64,000 bases of DNA from Diphasiastrum complanatum (GCA_029204225.1 CM055107.1:8219730-8283729), one strand, 5' to 3'; positions 11,256 to 25,190 are shown, counted from the stretch's first letter. Notes: generated by a model from the letters alone, not told the origin. Numbers and translations are program-made.

Positions 11256-13900
11256 TAGTATGGTCCCCATACGACAGACCCAGAGTCTCTGGTTTTGCAG
11301 ACCAGCTCCTGGTGGTGGATTAAGTTAGTGGGCTCAGCACCCTTGCTAGGTGATGCTAACCACAGTGAGTTGGTAGGATGTCTTCAACAGCTTCCTACCC
11401 AAAGGCCATCGATTTAGCCCTTAGGATCCACCTGCAACCGGATTGGAATTAACCACAGCATCTTTGAACAGTTTGGTGTCTTCATACCTGTAAAAACCCA
11501 CCTGTGACCTAAATGGCAAATGCTCCCAATTCCATCAGATGTAAGGCAATGCCCACTTTCGGACCCATGCATGGAGGGGGATATCCAAATGCAAATCTCA
11601 GGATTGGAGATGGGATGATATGGATGAAAGTCATCAATATTGTGTCTAACACCGTGTCATTGATGTGTGTGTGAATGCATACGCAATGAGGCTTTAGTGC
11701 CCCAACTCTGAAACCGGTCCAGACTGGTGATTACCAACTTTTTTTTTTTTTTTGTTTAGACATTCAACTTATACTCTCTAAGAACTGATTCAACAGGGAA
11801 TAACCATCTAGTCTCCTCTCTGTACTGACTCTTCTCTCAAGCCCTATATTCTGACAGTAGTCCATGTAAGACAACTTACTATTGAGCGGTTTCCCCAACA
11901 CGCGCTTAAGTCTAACATTCATCCATCATGCACTTACATAAAAGCCAACTCAGAAACGTAACAAGCTTAACCATTCAGACTTAAGAAAACTGGAATCCCA
12001 ACCAACTCGAAAGCCAACTCAGAAACGTAACAAGCTTAACCATTCAGACTTAAGAAAACTGAAATCCCAACCAACCCGAAAGCCAACTCAGAATCCGTCC
12101 TCAAAAGGTAACCAAAGGCAAAGACAAGCCACACATGAAACCCGAGGCATAGTGGTCGCCAAACTGACCAATTGGCATAGCGGCAAGCCACACGTCGATG
12201 ACGAGGACCCTTAGGCACCGGTGACACAAAAAGGTTGTAGTAAGAGTCCTTCCACTTGGACCAGTCCCGGAGGCGAAACCGAAATGGTAATCATCCCCAA
12301 GGATCAACTTTATTAGATTTGGAAGAGGTTACATTCATACATAGACTGACCGGTCTCGAGGCCACCAACACGTGTTGGGCATTGTGCCTGGCTCGTGCTG
12401 GTAGAGGGAGCTGAGGCTTGGCAACTGGACTCCTGGTGCTGGTTGAGCTGCCCAAGTTTCTGTCTGCCGGACTCCCCCTATAGTTCTGATATGATTCGGC
12501 GCACCCCCTCTGTTCTGAAACATAGTGCTTTCTGGTAAAGCACGCTTTTTAGGACTTAGTTTTTATTTCGCTGATTAAGCCTGGCAAGCCTGGCAGAATC
12601 AGTTTGGCTCCCGGACATGGGTCCCGGGAGCCGTTCCGGCGGCAGAATCAACTTGCTTCCTTACTAGGCCATGACTCGAGCTCCAGAGCTAGCTCATGAC
12701 TTGTGACTACTTGACTGGCTCACCACAGGTCAGAGGCTCAGTCCTTGACGTTCTAACTTGCTCTGGGACCTTAGGGAGCGTCACCCCTTAGAGTCTTATA
12801 GGGCACATTGGGTGCACCTGAGTCAGCTTTACAACAGCAGATGGGAGGAACACTCGGGCCTTGGCAGCCTGAATGCCAAAGGGAATAAGCCCAAGGTAAT
12901 AAGGTCTCTATAGGTGAATTTGCGGCATTGAAAGGTTGCATGAATAGTAAGACCCATAGGTGTCTGAGAGCAAGGAACATGAAGCAAGGGAGGGAAGCTT
13001 GTTAGGTGGAAAAAAAGAGGTGAAAACTCGAGAACAACTAGTGTGGTCAACAATTTGTGATCGAAGCAAGCAAGAAGAGTTTGTGAAAGAAGAGATGTGT
13101 GCAACAAGCGTAGCCGGCTCGCATGAGGAAGTTGCCACATGAGCAAAATCAGCAAACGATGACATAGAATTATGGTCAGAAGCAACAACGATCCGTGAAG
13201 ATAGCTCACAAGAGATGTATATGAGGCAGGATCAATCGAGAGGACAGGAGGGAGGCTAAGAGTAACTTGTTGTCGCCCTCAACCACACCATCACTGGTGT
13301 GTGAAGGCATTCATGGTGATGCACATACGTTGCTATCTCCCACTGCCATCATCGTTTGCTAATCTTCCTTGTAATTGAAAACTCTTTTTTGGTTTCCAGG
13401 GGAGGATCAAACTTGACAATTTTTTTTTTTTTGGATGCCAAGGTAACCTTTCCAACCGTATGACTAGGCGGCAACATTAAAATGAACCAAAATATTTTCG
13501 CGCTCACTTCGCTCTTTTCCTCCTCCTCTGCTTCGTCTTCTTTGTTTAATCACTTTGCTTCTTCTGCTTCATCTTCCTCTGTTTGATAACTTGTTTCTTC
13601 TACTGGCTTCTTCTTCGTACACAATCGCTTGCTTTTCTTTAAATTTTACAAGGACCATGATGTTGTAGCGCCACCATCGTTAGGAATAAAATGTGTGTCG
13701 TATCCTTTGATCTGTTCAGATATTAACTACAGAACCTCCTGTCAACGGAACAAAATCACCTTCTTTAAGCATTACAAAAGACATGAAAAACTCACGATTG
13801 GTGCTAAAAAAAAATTTATTACTAAGAGTCATTACGAAATCTTTTTCACTAGGAAAATACTGGATTTTAGGAACATTCTCTAAATTCTTTTACTGAAGTG
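11256..13900. other. Gene-poor DNA, possible gypsy leader
   Basis: No recognisable protein frame. The first part could be the untranslated leader of the gypsy-like element whose primer-binding site precedes it. A tandem duplication occurs at 11941-12090. Frames near 12.8-13.2 kb are of low credibility. Confidence 0.35.
11941..12090. repeat. 70-bp tandem duplication
   Basis: Two adjacent near-identical copies of about 70 bp, each starting AAAGCCAACTCAGAA, at about 11941-12010 and 12011-12080, followed by the start of a third. The first two differ at only a few bases, so the duplication is recent or slippage-maintained. Confidence 0.85.
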
Positions 13901-16900
13901 TGAAATTCAAGTTCTATAAACCACTAGTAATTAGAGACTGATCGCAATGTATCAAAAATGACAATCATCTTCACTACAAAAAATTTTAGATTACAATCCA
14001 GAATCACATCTAGATATCCAAAGTCCTGGTGAATATCAATTCAGTTGTTATTCTTGGATTCATTATGATTCGTTATCCATTTGAGCTCTCTGGGATACAA
14101 TCACTAATGAGCTGAGTCTATTTCTTAATTTAGGAATACTCTATCGCAAGAATATTGTATATCCAATGCACATAATTTAACTGATGAACTGAAATGATTC
14201 ACTAATCATGTGTCTTATAAGCAATATAAAACAAAACCATCAGTTTCTGGTGAATCCTCTTCACACTGATCGGTCTACCAATTAACTTCATCCTGGAGTA
14301 TCTACTCAAGTTAATTGTTTATGATTCAGAAATCTCAATGTCCAGGTGTAGTTTTAATTATACATGTATAACACCACATTTAGATCCTTATCCAAATCAT
14401 TTATAAGTTAATCCATAAATCTTTTATACAAAGATTTGTTAACTCTGCAAGTATCTATCAAAACAATACTTGATCATATGCTTATGTTCGCTGACTAGGT
14501 TAAGTACACTAGATAACCTTAGTAACTAGTATTACACAGTAGATTCATACAAGATTAATCGTGCACATATGAGAATAATCTCACTATGACCCAGTACATA
14601 AACACATTTTTATCTAGCAGATTCCTCCAGAACCCACATATGTTACTCACATATCTCACTGAGATCTTGTAACTCGGCTACAAAATATTTTCTATTTCTC
14701 TTGAGTAAATAACATATCCGGGAAATCTCTTAGATGAATAAAATTCACTCTCAACAGTTTTCCAATCCCACTTACCTCTAATTACATAATTTCTCCCACT
14801 GATTAACCCCTCTCTGATCCTAGTACTTAAACTAAGATTAGGTTAATCCAATATAGAACTCTCAGACTTAAATTCTGATCAAACTTACTTCTATTCCAAT
14901 CCAAATGAAATTAGTAACCTTTGACTTTTTATTGTACTACTTATAGATAATGACTCAAATTTCAAACTTGTTCTAGTTCCAAATTGTCCACACAATCCCT
15001 AGTGAATTCTTCTTATTTTGAAAAGTTCCAATTAGGTATCTTACTCTGAATCTGTCCGAAATTGCTTTCAGACTAAATCTCATTTCTATATCGTAGTTGG
15101 TTCTCTTCCGAAAACTATGCAACCAACAGATTCCCATATAGAATTTTATCCCACCACTTCACCCCTCCTTTTAGAGAAATTATAAATTTCTATAAGTTAA
15201 CTGAAAAGATGATATATGAAAATATCTAAATTCTAGAAAAATCAGTAATAAGTGCTTCCACTAAAGGATTCACCACATTACACACAAGACTTTTCCTTCA
15301 AATATTTTCACTCTGAGTGATAGAAACTACTATTCCATCAAAATTCATTTATGCAACAGAGATATTCCATGGTTTAAGAAATTGAAACATGTTAACCTTA
15401 GAATTTATCTGAATTCCAAGTCTATTCACCCAAGTAGTAATTTATATGACATAATAGTCTTTCGGAAGAATAGCTTCATGCCAGAAAGAATCATATAACC
15501 AGTCTGATATCCATATTCGAGAAATTACTAAGAAGTAAAAGATTAATTAAGAAAGCGAGAAATAGATTTGAGGGCCTCTGATTTTGTAAATAATGAGATA
15601 TCACTTTGGGACCTAGATTAAACCTCAAAATTTTCCAAAATACCCCACATTTGATCGAATGGTTTTCTTCTTTCCCATATCGCGACTAGGTACTAAAAAA
15701 ACCATTGATCATCAGATCTTTACAATCCTATATTTTCTTTCCAAAATTATTGACGTCTCATACCATCAGCTTTTCCTTCCAGAAAATCCTTAACCGTCTT
15801 ATCTGATATTCTAGAGATCCATTGATCATAGCTATCCTACAATCACTATAGGAAATTCTCTTGTTCCCAAACACTAGAGAATCCATTTATTTGGATGATT
15901 GGCATGCCTATCAGATGGATACCCAAAATCCACATCTGATTACGTGACTTACACAGAAGAATTAACATGGTTCAATATTACATCCTGATCCTTTCTGGTT
16001 GATGATAAGCTTCAAACCCCTATTGATGCATCAAATCTAGGGATAAGCTTCTGTCAACTAACAGATCCAATGTAATCCACGTATCAGATTCCACTTCTAA
16101 CCTTACAATTGACATTCAAAAATGCGGATAACTCAGTGATTACAAAGATATCAGTTACGAATTGAACTGAATGAATTTTAACCAGAAAATTAATAACCAG
16201 TATTAAGCAATAATGTACAGAGATTACTAAAATCGTAACTGCGAAATACATTTCTCGATCACACTTACTACCTCTGATGTCCACTCATCTTCCTTCAGAA
16301 TTTTCAGTTCTTTGAAAATCTATTTCAGCTAAGATACCAAGAAGACGTAACAAAATTAGTAAATGTTTTAAAAAAATTAATTACTATAGGAAAAAGTCCA
16401 AAACAATTTCATTTCTATCCTATACCTGGGTTGAATATAATTCATAATAGGATTTTATTGGAAATGAAATCCGTTATGTAATTTCTATTATTCCAAAAAA
16501 AATTCTTTTTATTGACTGGTTTGACATTACTCTGTTAATATTGACAAAACCTATCCAAACATAGAATATGAAATTACATGAATGGAAATTCCACCAATAG
16601 GATTTCAGTAATTCTTGAACCGTATCTTGTCAGATTTACTGACTAGATAAAGAATACTATCGCCACTCATCCAATCTGGTCATTTCATTTTGTCTGACGA
16701 TTTTAATTCAAATTTAACGAGTTTTTTGCACAAACGTTCACTTGACTGATTATTATCGATCAACATCGATTAGAAAACTTATCAGACAAGTAATTGATTC
16801 CCAAATATCAAATGAAAATTCAACCAAAAAAGAATGAAAAAATCAAATTTTAACTTTCAATTTGGGAGTTCAACTCCAAAATTAAAAAATGACAGCACAG

Positions 16901-18157
16901 TAAAAACTGTTGGCAATTCATTGCGGTTCATTATGTAAATTTTAACTTATCTATCACCAAAAAATAATTTAGACTTAGTGAAAACACTGTGATCAATTTT
17001 TGACTGATAAACTCAGTTTAATCAATTCACTAATCTAAACTGATTCCATAACAAAAAAAATGACCAAAATTTTGATTTTTTCCAGAAAACTCAAATTTTG
17101 CTTTATTTTACGCAATTCAAAAATTTTGACGAAAATACTGTTAGTACAAAAGACAATCGAAGTCGAAAAAATCGAAACATTGTCCGGACGTCTACGACTC
17201 CTCAGTTTCTGATCAGACAATGGTTGTCTTTGACGCCTGAGGAGCTCGCGTTATCATACTGCTTCCAATCTCAAAATTGATGCTACCAACAGTCTTAAAC
17301 CATCAATTAGACTTCCATGAAGCATTCATACTGATCCTAAGATGCAGTATAGGCTGAGAACAAAGATTTCTTGATTTGTAGAAGTCAAAATAGCTTCAAA
17401 CTTGATGGAGATGGTGCATAAGCCACCGACCATCATTTCACAGGTCTGATAGCTTGTTAGGAAGGTAAAAAGGAATGCTAATCATGCTGTAATTAATTCC
17501 AGAATGATCTCCTTATGGATCTGGAGAGATCCATCCCCCAAAAATCACCAAAAGTGGTCATTTTTTGAACTTTTTTGACTTCCTACAAGTTCAATTGCTG
17601 GAATTATTGGTTCTAACTTCAGAGAAAGCTACAAAAGACTTTTGTTCCCTCTTTACAAGCTCTACATGGTGTTTTATAGCCACCTACTATCCAACTTTAT
17701 GAAAAAACAAGCAAAAATGATTACTTTTGGCTATTTTTCGATTTTTTCATCACCATAAAGTGAAAATTCATGACATACAACTCTTTCTCTAACACATGCA
17801 AACCCATTTACAGAATTACAACCATCTAATTGATCTGATCTTGCTGGAAAATTTATGTCGCATTGAAAAATCATCTCACCTCATATTTCACTATAAGCAT
17901 ACAGTGATTTCAAACGTTCTGCTAGTCCTGCTTCAGTTTTTGCATTGAGCACACCAAGATTTTCAGTCTTAAAGCTCTAGTCCCAAATTTTGGAATGAGC
18001 ATGAAGAGAAATTATTACATCTCATGCTTAACTAGCTATTATCTGAAGTTAACCATACCAGTTAAACATTGGGCAAGGCAAAAACTCAAAAAATAGTGAC
18101 CAGAAATTACTGGTTTGCATTCTCTCTCCACGTAGTCTCTCTCTAAAGTGAAATTTC
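13901..18157. other. AT-rich DNA without genes
   Basis: More than 4 kb with no frame longer than about 70 codons and none protein-like. It may be the decayed remainder of the minus-strand Copia whose RT fragment begins at 18158, but no domain supports that. Confidence 0.45.
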
Positions 18158-18880
18158 TTAAAGGGCCCATTTTGAGTCCATATTTCTACTAATGAGATAT
18201 GTTGTCTGTACATCCATTTGATGTATCTCCAAATCTGCTACAACAGCAAACGATAACAAAAGTCGAATAGAAGAATGCTTGACTACTGGACTGAAGGTCT
18301 CAATGTAATCGACATTGTATACCTGAGAAAATCCTCTAGCGACAAGTCGGGCTTTTCTTTTGTCGATGCTTCCGTTTGCTTTGTAATTGACTTTGAAAAT
18401 CCATTCGCAATCAACTACATTTCTACCATGACAAGCGTTCATGTCTGGTTCTTGATAAGAGATAAATACTCTTTATCCATAGCTTCTTTTCAGAGATCAT
18501 AATCGCGCTAACTGAGTGCCTCTTCGACAATCGTCGGCTCTTAAAAAAGGTAGGCTGCAGACTCGTCGATATACCTGGCAGGTGGTCTGTTGGTTCTTGA
18601 TGATCTTCTGGAGATTAGAGGAAGCTCATCATTTTCATCATACTGTAGTTGTTGATTTGCAACATCACCATCTTTGGATTCACCGTTGAAATGTTGTTCG
18701 TCAAAAGTGGATGAGCTTGGACCTTCAATGGGAATAGTCGACTGAGGAATTCGAAGTTCAATATGTCTAAAGAGTTAGACAAGTCGGCTACATGGGCTTT
18801 TTCTTTTCCCTTAAGGTTGATAATCTGATCTTCGATGAAGATGACATCCTAGCTAGTGAATATCTTCGACTCGATGGGAT
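18158..18880 (-). mobile_element. Copia family B integrase tail, linker and RT start
   Basis: Minus strand, 5' to 3': a VIFIEDQIINLKGK block (end of integrase), a linker with RRSSRTNRPP, an EAMDKEYLSLIKN block, then RT from VVDCEWIFKVNYKANGS through ARLVARGFSQ, FSPVVK and QMDVQT. Stops interrupt the linker, and the frame leaves RT homology right after QMDVQT. The order and wording match the plus-strand copy at 33846-36697, so both belong to family B. The RT motif-A aspartate is still present here, unlike in that copy. Confidence 0.85.
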
Positions 18881-20184
18881 CGGACAATTTGCAAGCTATT
18901 GCGAATGAGGTGAATAGTGTTTGGAAATATTTCCAAGGTATCTAGTGGGTTCTAGTAACAATCTTTTGGTCTGATTTCTGCTATGCGAGTTCAGTAGATC
19001 TTTCTTAAATATTCCTTCTGCATTAATGTCATTGTTAACATCTTCAAAGTGACCTAGAAGAATATTCCATATTCTAGGATACCCTATCCTTTCATTCTCA
19101 TGTAACTATCGATCACTCAGTAAATCGGATTGTTATTCACCACTCTCGGAGATGTTCTAGCAAATTCGACAATTTTCAAGTGATTGTCGTTTTCTGCATT
19201 GGGTAGTACTGAGTAGTTCAACTTGTGCGTTCTCTTTTCGATTCTAGGTGATGTGCTCCTATGTCGACTCAATTTCAACTAGACATGCATCTACATTCTT
19301 GCTTGAGGTTGGCATGATATTCATCATGCAATCGGTGGTTTCTTGTGTGTCACAACTAAAAATTTGCCTATTCAACAAGGTCCTAGTCAGGTCCTAGGAT
19401 CATTGTCTTACTAAATACTGATATTGCCCCTTTTTCTGATATGATTTGTAAAGTGCGTACGTACCTGAATCCATTACTTGTGTAGCTTTTTCTACTTCCC
19501 ATATTGAGTCATTACTTTCCACTATACCCATCCTTTCTATTATATCTCAACACTTCATTTCACAATACTCCCCATTCCCATTATAATGCCCCGACCCAAC
19601 TTTGTTTTGACAATTGTTGAATTTTTATGCCTATCATTGGTCAAATTGCCTTTCATAGTATTAGGGGGAAGTTTTTGAAACTCACGGTATGATCCTCACA
19701 ATACTAGTCAGTGGAAATTTTAGGTATGGCTTGAATTTTCGCCTACGTCACATTACTGTATGGGGGAGCCGACATAAGGATTTTGATGCTGATTGTTTAG
19801 GTAGACCCCAAAAAGTGATATTATTAATAATGTTTTCATACACGTAGGACGCCAAATATATTTTCCTCTTGATGTTCATAGTTAACTCCAACAAGGCTTG
19901 GTGGAGAGCTTGTTGTGTGTGGTGGAGGTCTTCAAGTTTGTGCTAGCCTTTATCTTGGGGCCGGCCTAGGAAAGCAATTTTTTGGGATTTCTTGGATTGC
20001 ATGGTGGAGTGAAAGTGTAAATGGGAGATGAGATTTTGTTCAATGGAGTTTAGTGGAATTGGTTGGGTAATTCAGGTAGTCAGTGCTCTTTCTGTGGAAG
20101 TGAGAGTGTGATGGTGGATAAAAAATCAAAAGAAATAAAATGATAAAAATATAGAGAGAAAAAGATATAGAGATAGATAGATGG
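18881..20184. other. Intergenic DNA, no gene seen
   Basis: No protein-like frame longer than about 60 codons. The part nearest 18.9 kb may be further decayed Copia integrase, but it could not be read. Confidence 0.35.
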
Positions 20185-20302
20185 GTGTGTGTGTGTGTGT
20201 GTGTGTGCGCACTAGTGAAGTGTGCCTATCGATGACGGACGGCCGATGGTGTATGTGTGTGAGCGCGCGGGGGCGTGCATGAGAGAGAGAGAGAGAGAGA
20301 GA
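20185..20302. repeat. GT and GA microsatellites
   Basis: A (GT)n tract at about 20185-20207 and a (GA)n tract at about 20281-20302, separated by a G/C-rich stretch. Confidence 0.9.
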
Positions 20303-20646
20303 ATATCAGCCACGTGTTTTGTAGACACGTGTGGCCTATCTAGTAGCTGAAATTTGATATTAAAATGGACGCTTGTCGAAAATCCGACGGCAGTTGGTCA
20401 AATTTGGGGCTGGCCTCCTCGGCCCTCGTCTGCCTGGTGGTGGGGGTTCATTCACGAACTAACCCTTTTCGGACGGTTCATCATTACCGGCCCCATACCC
20501 ATATGCATGCCATGCCCATCCATGTCCATGTATTTAGTTTTTGGCTTTTTACCTGTGTGTGTGTGTGACGTTTTATGCCGACAAAGCATGACATTTTTTA
20601 CTGCAGCTCACATATTCTCTCTCTATAATAGTACTATATATATACA

Positions 20647-20650
<4 letters not shown>

Positions 20651-20697
<47 letters not shown>
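20651..20697. repeat. (TG)n microsatellite, 47 bp
   Basis: An uninterrupted TG dinucleotide run. It explains the long valine-cysteine runs in nearby open frames, which are not genes. Confidence 0.95.
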
Positions 20698-20700
<3 letters not shown>

Positions 20701-21854
20701 AAATAAACTACATCAACAATAGGGAATCATTTATTAATTAGTCAAGGTAAAATCACGAACCCAAAATATTCACTTTTGGAAGAAAAAAAAATTAAGTATA
20801 TAACAATAAAATCAGCATTTTAAATTTGAGAACATATAATCATTGCAAGACTAGACCCATGATTTCTAGAAACCCAACCATAAAAATGGCTCGACCTCAC
20901 CCTCATTTATTGCAAAATGACCAAATGAAAAGATTGGTGAAAACTGTCATTCTCTTATGTGAAGGATGGCAAATGCTATCCAAAATGGCATGTATGGTCA
21001 AACTTTATGAAACTTCCTAGAAAAGCCAAAGCAATATGGAATCTTTTGTGAAAGTCTATACAAGTTTTTACGCAAGTCAAAGTGCCATAAAACTTTATGG
21101 TATAGGTGTTTTTATATGCTCATTGGCTTTTACAAATTTTAAGTCTCTTCATAAATACACTATATCAACAACATAGAAGACTTTGATGATTAATTAGGAT
21201 ATAATTACCTACCTTGAACACTTGTATATAAAAACAAAAGCTAAGTAGCCAACAAACAAAACAACATCCGATGATTTCTAGGAACTAGAAACTTCCTTGG
21301 GAATCAAATGCACTTGATGATAAAATATATGATATTCATATCAATGATAGGGAATCCTTCAGTAATTAATTAAGGTAAAAATATCCACATTGAGATAGTA
21401 GCCAACAATGAAAACATCAAATAAATCCAAGAGGAAAAATACATTCCAAAACTACATCAATGATTCCTAGAAATTCAGAAACTTCATGGGAATTCTGAGA
21501 AGCTTGAAATACAAAAAAGATTCAGCAATGTATTTGTATCTATGTATGTAAAGCCATAGATTTTTATATAAATATGTAATCTATAAGGCCATATGGCATA
21601 GAAGCTGAACGAAAGCAACAATCATACTTGTGTGTGCTCAATGACTACTACTACTATAGTTTGCACTTCAGTTATTTGTAATCCATAGAACGATTTGTGT
21701 GTGATGTGAGCTACTATAGTACCCACTTGAAGTACATCATCATCGCCAATACTAGAAACCTCACTCTTGCAACCATTTTTACATGATTTGATTGAAGATA
21801 TTCAGAAGTGACAATCATCACTAGAATTGAATTATCATTTGGAAATATACTATC
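20698..21854. other. Upstream region of GDSL gene with degenerate repeats
   Basis: No gene. A loosely repeated block (GGGAATC..., TTAATTA, AAGGTAAAA) appears near 20725, 21190 and 21350, too diverged to define a unit. The promoter of the GDSL gene should lie here, but no convincing TATA box could be fixed. Confidence 0.4.
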
Positions 21855-23671
21855 ATGGACTTGTCAATGAAGGAAATATATCAACTTTCAAAAATATCTC
21901 TACTCTTGATATTAACCGCCTGTACTGCAGGTATGTTGAATGTAGATCATGTACTGTTGATTTTATCTATTGTTGTAGATGTACTTGTTGATTTTATCTA
22001 TTGTTGTAGATGTACTTGTTGATTTTATCTATTGTTGTAGATGTACTTAGGTATGTAGAATGTAGATCATGTACTGTTGATTTTAACAATTGTTGTAGAT
22101 GTACTTGTTGATTTTATCTATTGTTGTAGATGTACTTGTTGATTTTTTTAGAAGTTATATGTTGATGTGTCAACTAGCCTTGTGACATTGATCAACTTGA
22201 ACTGTCAACTACTTTGTTTAGCAATTATGTACTTCCACTTTCAGAAATGGTGCATGGTGAGCAACTATTGCCATTGTTTGCTTTTGGAGACTCGCATTTG
22301 GATACTGGAAATGCTAATAGTTCCATAATTTCACGAAAATTTGCATACGGTATTTCATGGCCTGGTTTTCCAACTGGACGCTTCTCAGATAGTTACACCC
22401 TCACTAATTTGATTGGTATGCCTTCTCTTTTTAATCTTCTAGTTATGGCAATTCTCAATCTTTGAGACATTGTATGTTCTCACATAGATGTTATTTCTCC
22501 ACAGTTAAGAGAATATTCTCTTCTGCTATTTCACACAAATACTTGGATGATTCTCGCAAGAATGCCATTAAAAGAGTGAACTTTGTTGTTGGTGGCAATG
22601 GAGTATTGAGCAATTTGGAGACGAGTTTCAGTATGCAAGTCGACCAACTCCAAAGCATTATACCACCCTACAAAGTTGCCCAAGCGAAGATTCCAGTAAT
22701 TGTGTCTTTTGGAGCAGATAATTATATAAACCACCTTCAAAACAATGGCTCAATATCGGTACAAATTTCTATGTTCACGCTTTCCATTTTCCATATAGAT
22801 ACTCAACAGTTACATATACACGTAAATGCAATCATTTGAATCCGCCTTTATTTCATTGATTCTCCAGCAAAGAGGAGTTGATTGTTGATTATATATGTAT
22901 CAGGGATTGTCACCTTTGGTCGTTGAAGTAGTTGATGAGATCATCAGTAACTTGCAACGACTTTACAACATGGGACTGAGAAGATTTGTGGTATCGAATC
23001 TCGGGCGCCTCGATTGCTTACCTATTGAGACGGCTTCTCTATCCTATAGCCAGTGCAGAACATAAATACAACCTCTGATAGCATTTCACAACCACTTATT
23101 GGTGCAACGTATTAACACAATGCTGGTGAATCTATCAGATGTAGAATTTGTCATCTTAGATCAAAACAAGGCATTCTCTTTTGTCATGGACAACGCGAGT
23201 CTACTGGGTAATTTGAGACCTCCATCAACACCTTCACATCTACCTACCTTGATAATGTGTTAGAAAAATTTAGTCAATCCATACCATGCAATTTCTTTAT
23301 ATGCAAGTGTGATATACAGTATGGTGAAAAATGCTAGGCAAAATATCATTCTAGCTTAATACTTGTATGGGGAGAACTTTTCATGTATAAAATGCTTCTA
23401 ACACATTCTGATCCATAGGCTTCACATATGCTCTTGTGTAGGTATCAAGGAGGTTTTCAAGCCTTGTTGTATGGCAAAGACAGAGCAAGCTAAGTGTGGA
23501 GAGATAGGTAAGCAAGGAGAGCCTCTATACAATCTTTGTTCCAATCCACAAAACTATCTATTTTGGGATGACAAACATCTCACTCAAGCTGGATGGCAAG
23601 CAATCACCTCTGTTTACTACAACTCCACTTTGACAACTTTGCCGAGCTGGATGTTGACAAAATCACATTGA
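21855..23671 (+). pseudogene. GDSL esterase/lipase, five exons, one in-frame stop
   Basis: Exons by eye: 21855-21930, 22245-22415, 22505-22758, 22904-23207, 23442-23671. All introns are GT-AG with matching phases, giving 344 codons, normal for plant GDSL (SGNH) hydrolases, which are secreted and cleave ester bonds. Exon 1 gives a hydrophobic signal peptide (KISLLLILTACTA). Block I is FGDSHLDTGN with Ser42; the block II glycines are G112-G113; block V is WDDKHLT with Asp311 and His314. Two oddities: the block III GxND motif reads GADN (152-155), reversing the usual N-D pair, and TAA at 23063-23065 interrupts exon 4 at codon 221 although the frame stays open and conserved on both sides. Probably a young pseudogene; an unrecognised intron around the stop is the alternative. 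Confidence 0.83.
21950..22150 (+). repeat. 31-bp tandem repeat inside GDSL intron 1
   Basis: About five copies of a unit near 31 bp containing GATTTTATCTATTGTTGTAG, arranged in two blocks, within the first intron (21931-22244). Confidence 0.85.
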
Positions 23672-24779
23672 TATATTTCTATATCAACTTGTCTAGTGTG
23701 CAACTTAATCTCTTATATTCATGGGTGACCAGTGGAGATTAAATAACAAGTAATTTGAGCTTATTTCCTAAATGTGTATTGTAGCACTTTCAAAAGTGCC
23801 TACTATGTATTATCATTGGCAATTTAATGCTGAAATTAGTCTATTTTCATTTATTTTGTTGTGTTTAGAATAATGATAATTCTCAAATCAACAGATTTTG
23901 TGTGCACATTGTTTTTTCAAATTTGAATCACCTTTATAATAGACTTAACATTCATAGTATTACTACTATGTTTGCAATTAGCTTATACTTTTTGTATCAT
24001 ACGTTTAGTACTCAACATTCTACTCGACCAAAGTTGTCATACACAAAGTCCATTGCTCTTGATAGTCCCATATTGTTAAGACAAGTTTAGAACATGTCTT
24101 CAACATTCAGAACATTCTACGAAATGTATGAATCTCAGATTAGTTTGTCACCTACAGTCAAACTTTTTATCTTACTAATACTATGATTTATGATCCTATT
24201 TGTTACATACTTTTTTGAGATCACAACCTCATACATTAGTGTAGTTGTTGTTCTTGATACATAATAACTCACAATAATGATGGTAAAGTCACCAATATAA
24301 AAATGTGAACCTACTCATTATTATCTAATTTACGAATCCTATCATATCTCTTACCAAAAAAAAATTACAAGAGTTTTTGAGTAAACAATTTGCAATTTAT
24401 TAAATTTGCTTATTTAGACAAAATAGGTACTTGTACAATGAAGCTTGCAAATGAGATTTAAAATTCAAATTTTTAAATGAATTAACAAAAAATTGTAAAT
24501 TCCATAGTAGATAAATGATAAAAGAAAGTGCATAGACATGGACTCAAGTATTTAATCTTTGGAGACTATATCTATTAAGACATAAAAGATATATTGTAAT
24601 GTATATTTATTTTATTGTTTAATCATTTATATTATGATTTTTACATTGTGTCATTATATTCAGTTTATTTTTTGATATAATCGCTTGTGCAAATGGAGAG
24701 CTGTTTATTGATTTTATTGATGCGAAAAATGCACTCAAAAAATGCAAATTTCAACTAGAACTCTGGTGACAAACTGATA
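23672..24779. other. AT-rich 3' flank, no gene seen
   Basis: Very AT-rich sequence after the GDSL stop codon. No protein-like frame, no recognisable element ends. Confidence 0.4.
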
Positions 24780-25190
24780 AAAATCTCGAACGATTTGCAA
24801 ACAGTTTCGCGAAACTCAAATTATTTCTGTTCGAGAATAATTCATGTTTGATCAATCAAGCTCTGTAACACAACAAAACAAAACGAGACAAAATCTAGAC
24901 GAAAATGAAATGAAACAAAGCGAAGCGAAGCAAAACTTAAACGAGCTTTGACATTGATTTATGCTGGAAGCATAGAGATTGTGAAATGACACGAAACGAA
25001 ACGAAGTGCAAGCATTCGCGAAAAAATCAATCAGGCTTTGTAACGAGACAACACGAGATGAAATGAAATAGGACGAAACGAAACGAAACTTAAGTGAGCT
25101 CTGAAATTGATTTACGCTTATAACCAAGTGATCGCGAAGCGAAACGAAGTGAAACACAAAGCAAAAGCATTTGCGAACAAAATCAGTTCG
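24780..25190. repeat. Purine-rich 175-bp repeat, GAAACGAAAC type
   Basis: Two diverged copies with a period near 175 bp (anchor CAATCARGCTYTGTAAC at about 24853 and 25028), each carrying runs of GAAACGAAAC-like words. The opposite strand is open for about 100 codons only because of the repeat's composition. It may be part of an LTR belonging to the Copia remnant at 26025. Confidence 0.65.

Noticed and set aside
12829-13209. 126-codon minus-strand open frame
   Set aside because: Leu/Ser/His-rich with no family motif, overlapping other frames of similar quality; probably chance.
21950-22150. Regular repeats of about 31 bp resembling a CRISPR array
   Set aside because: Repeats are contiguous with no unique spacers, in a plant intron; it is a minisatellite.
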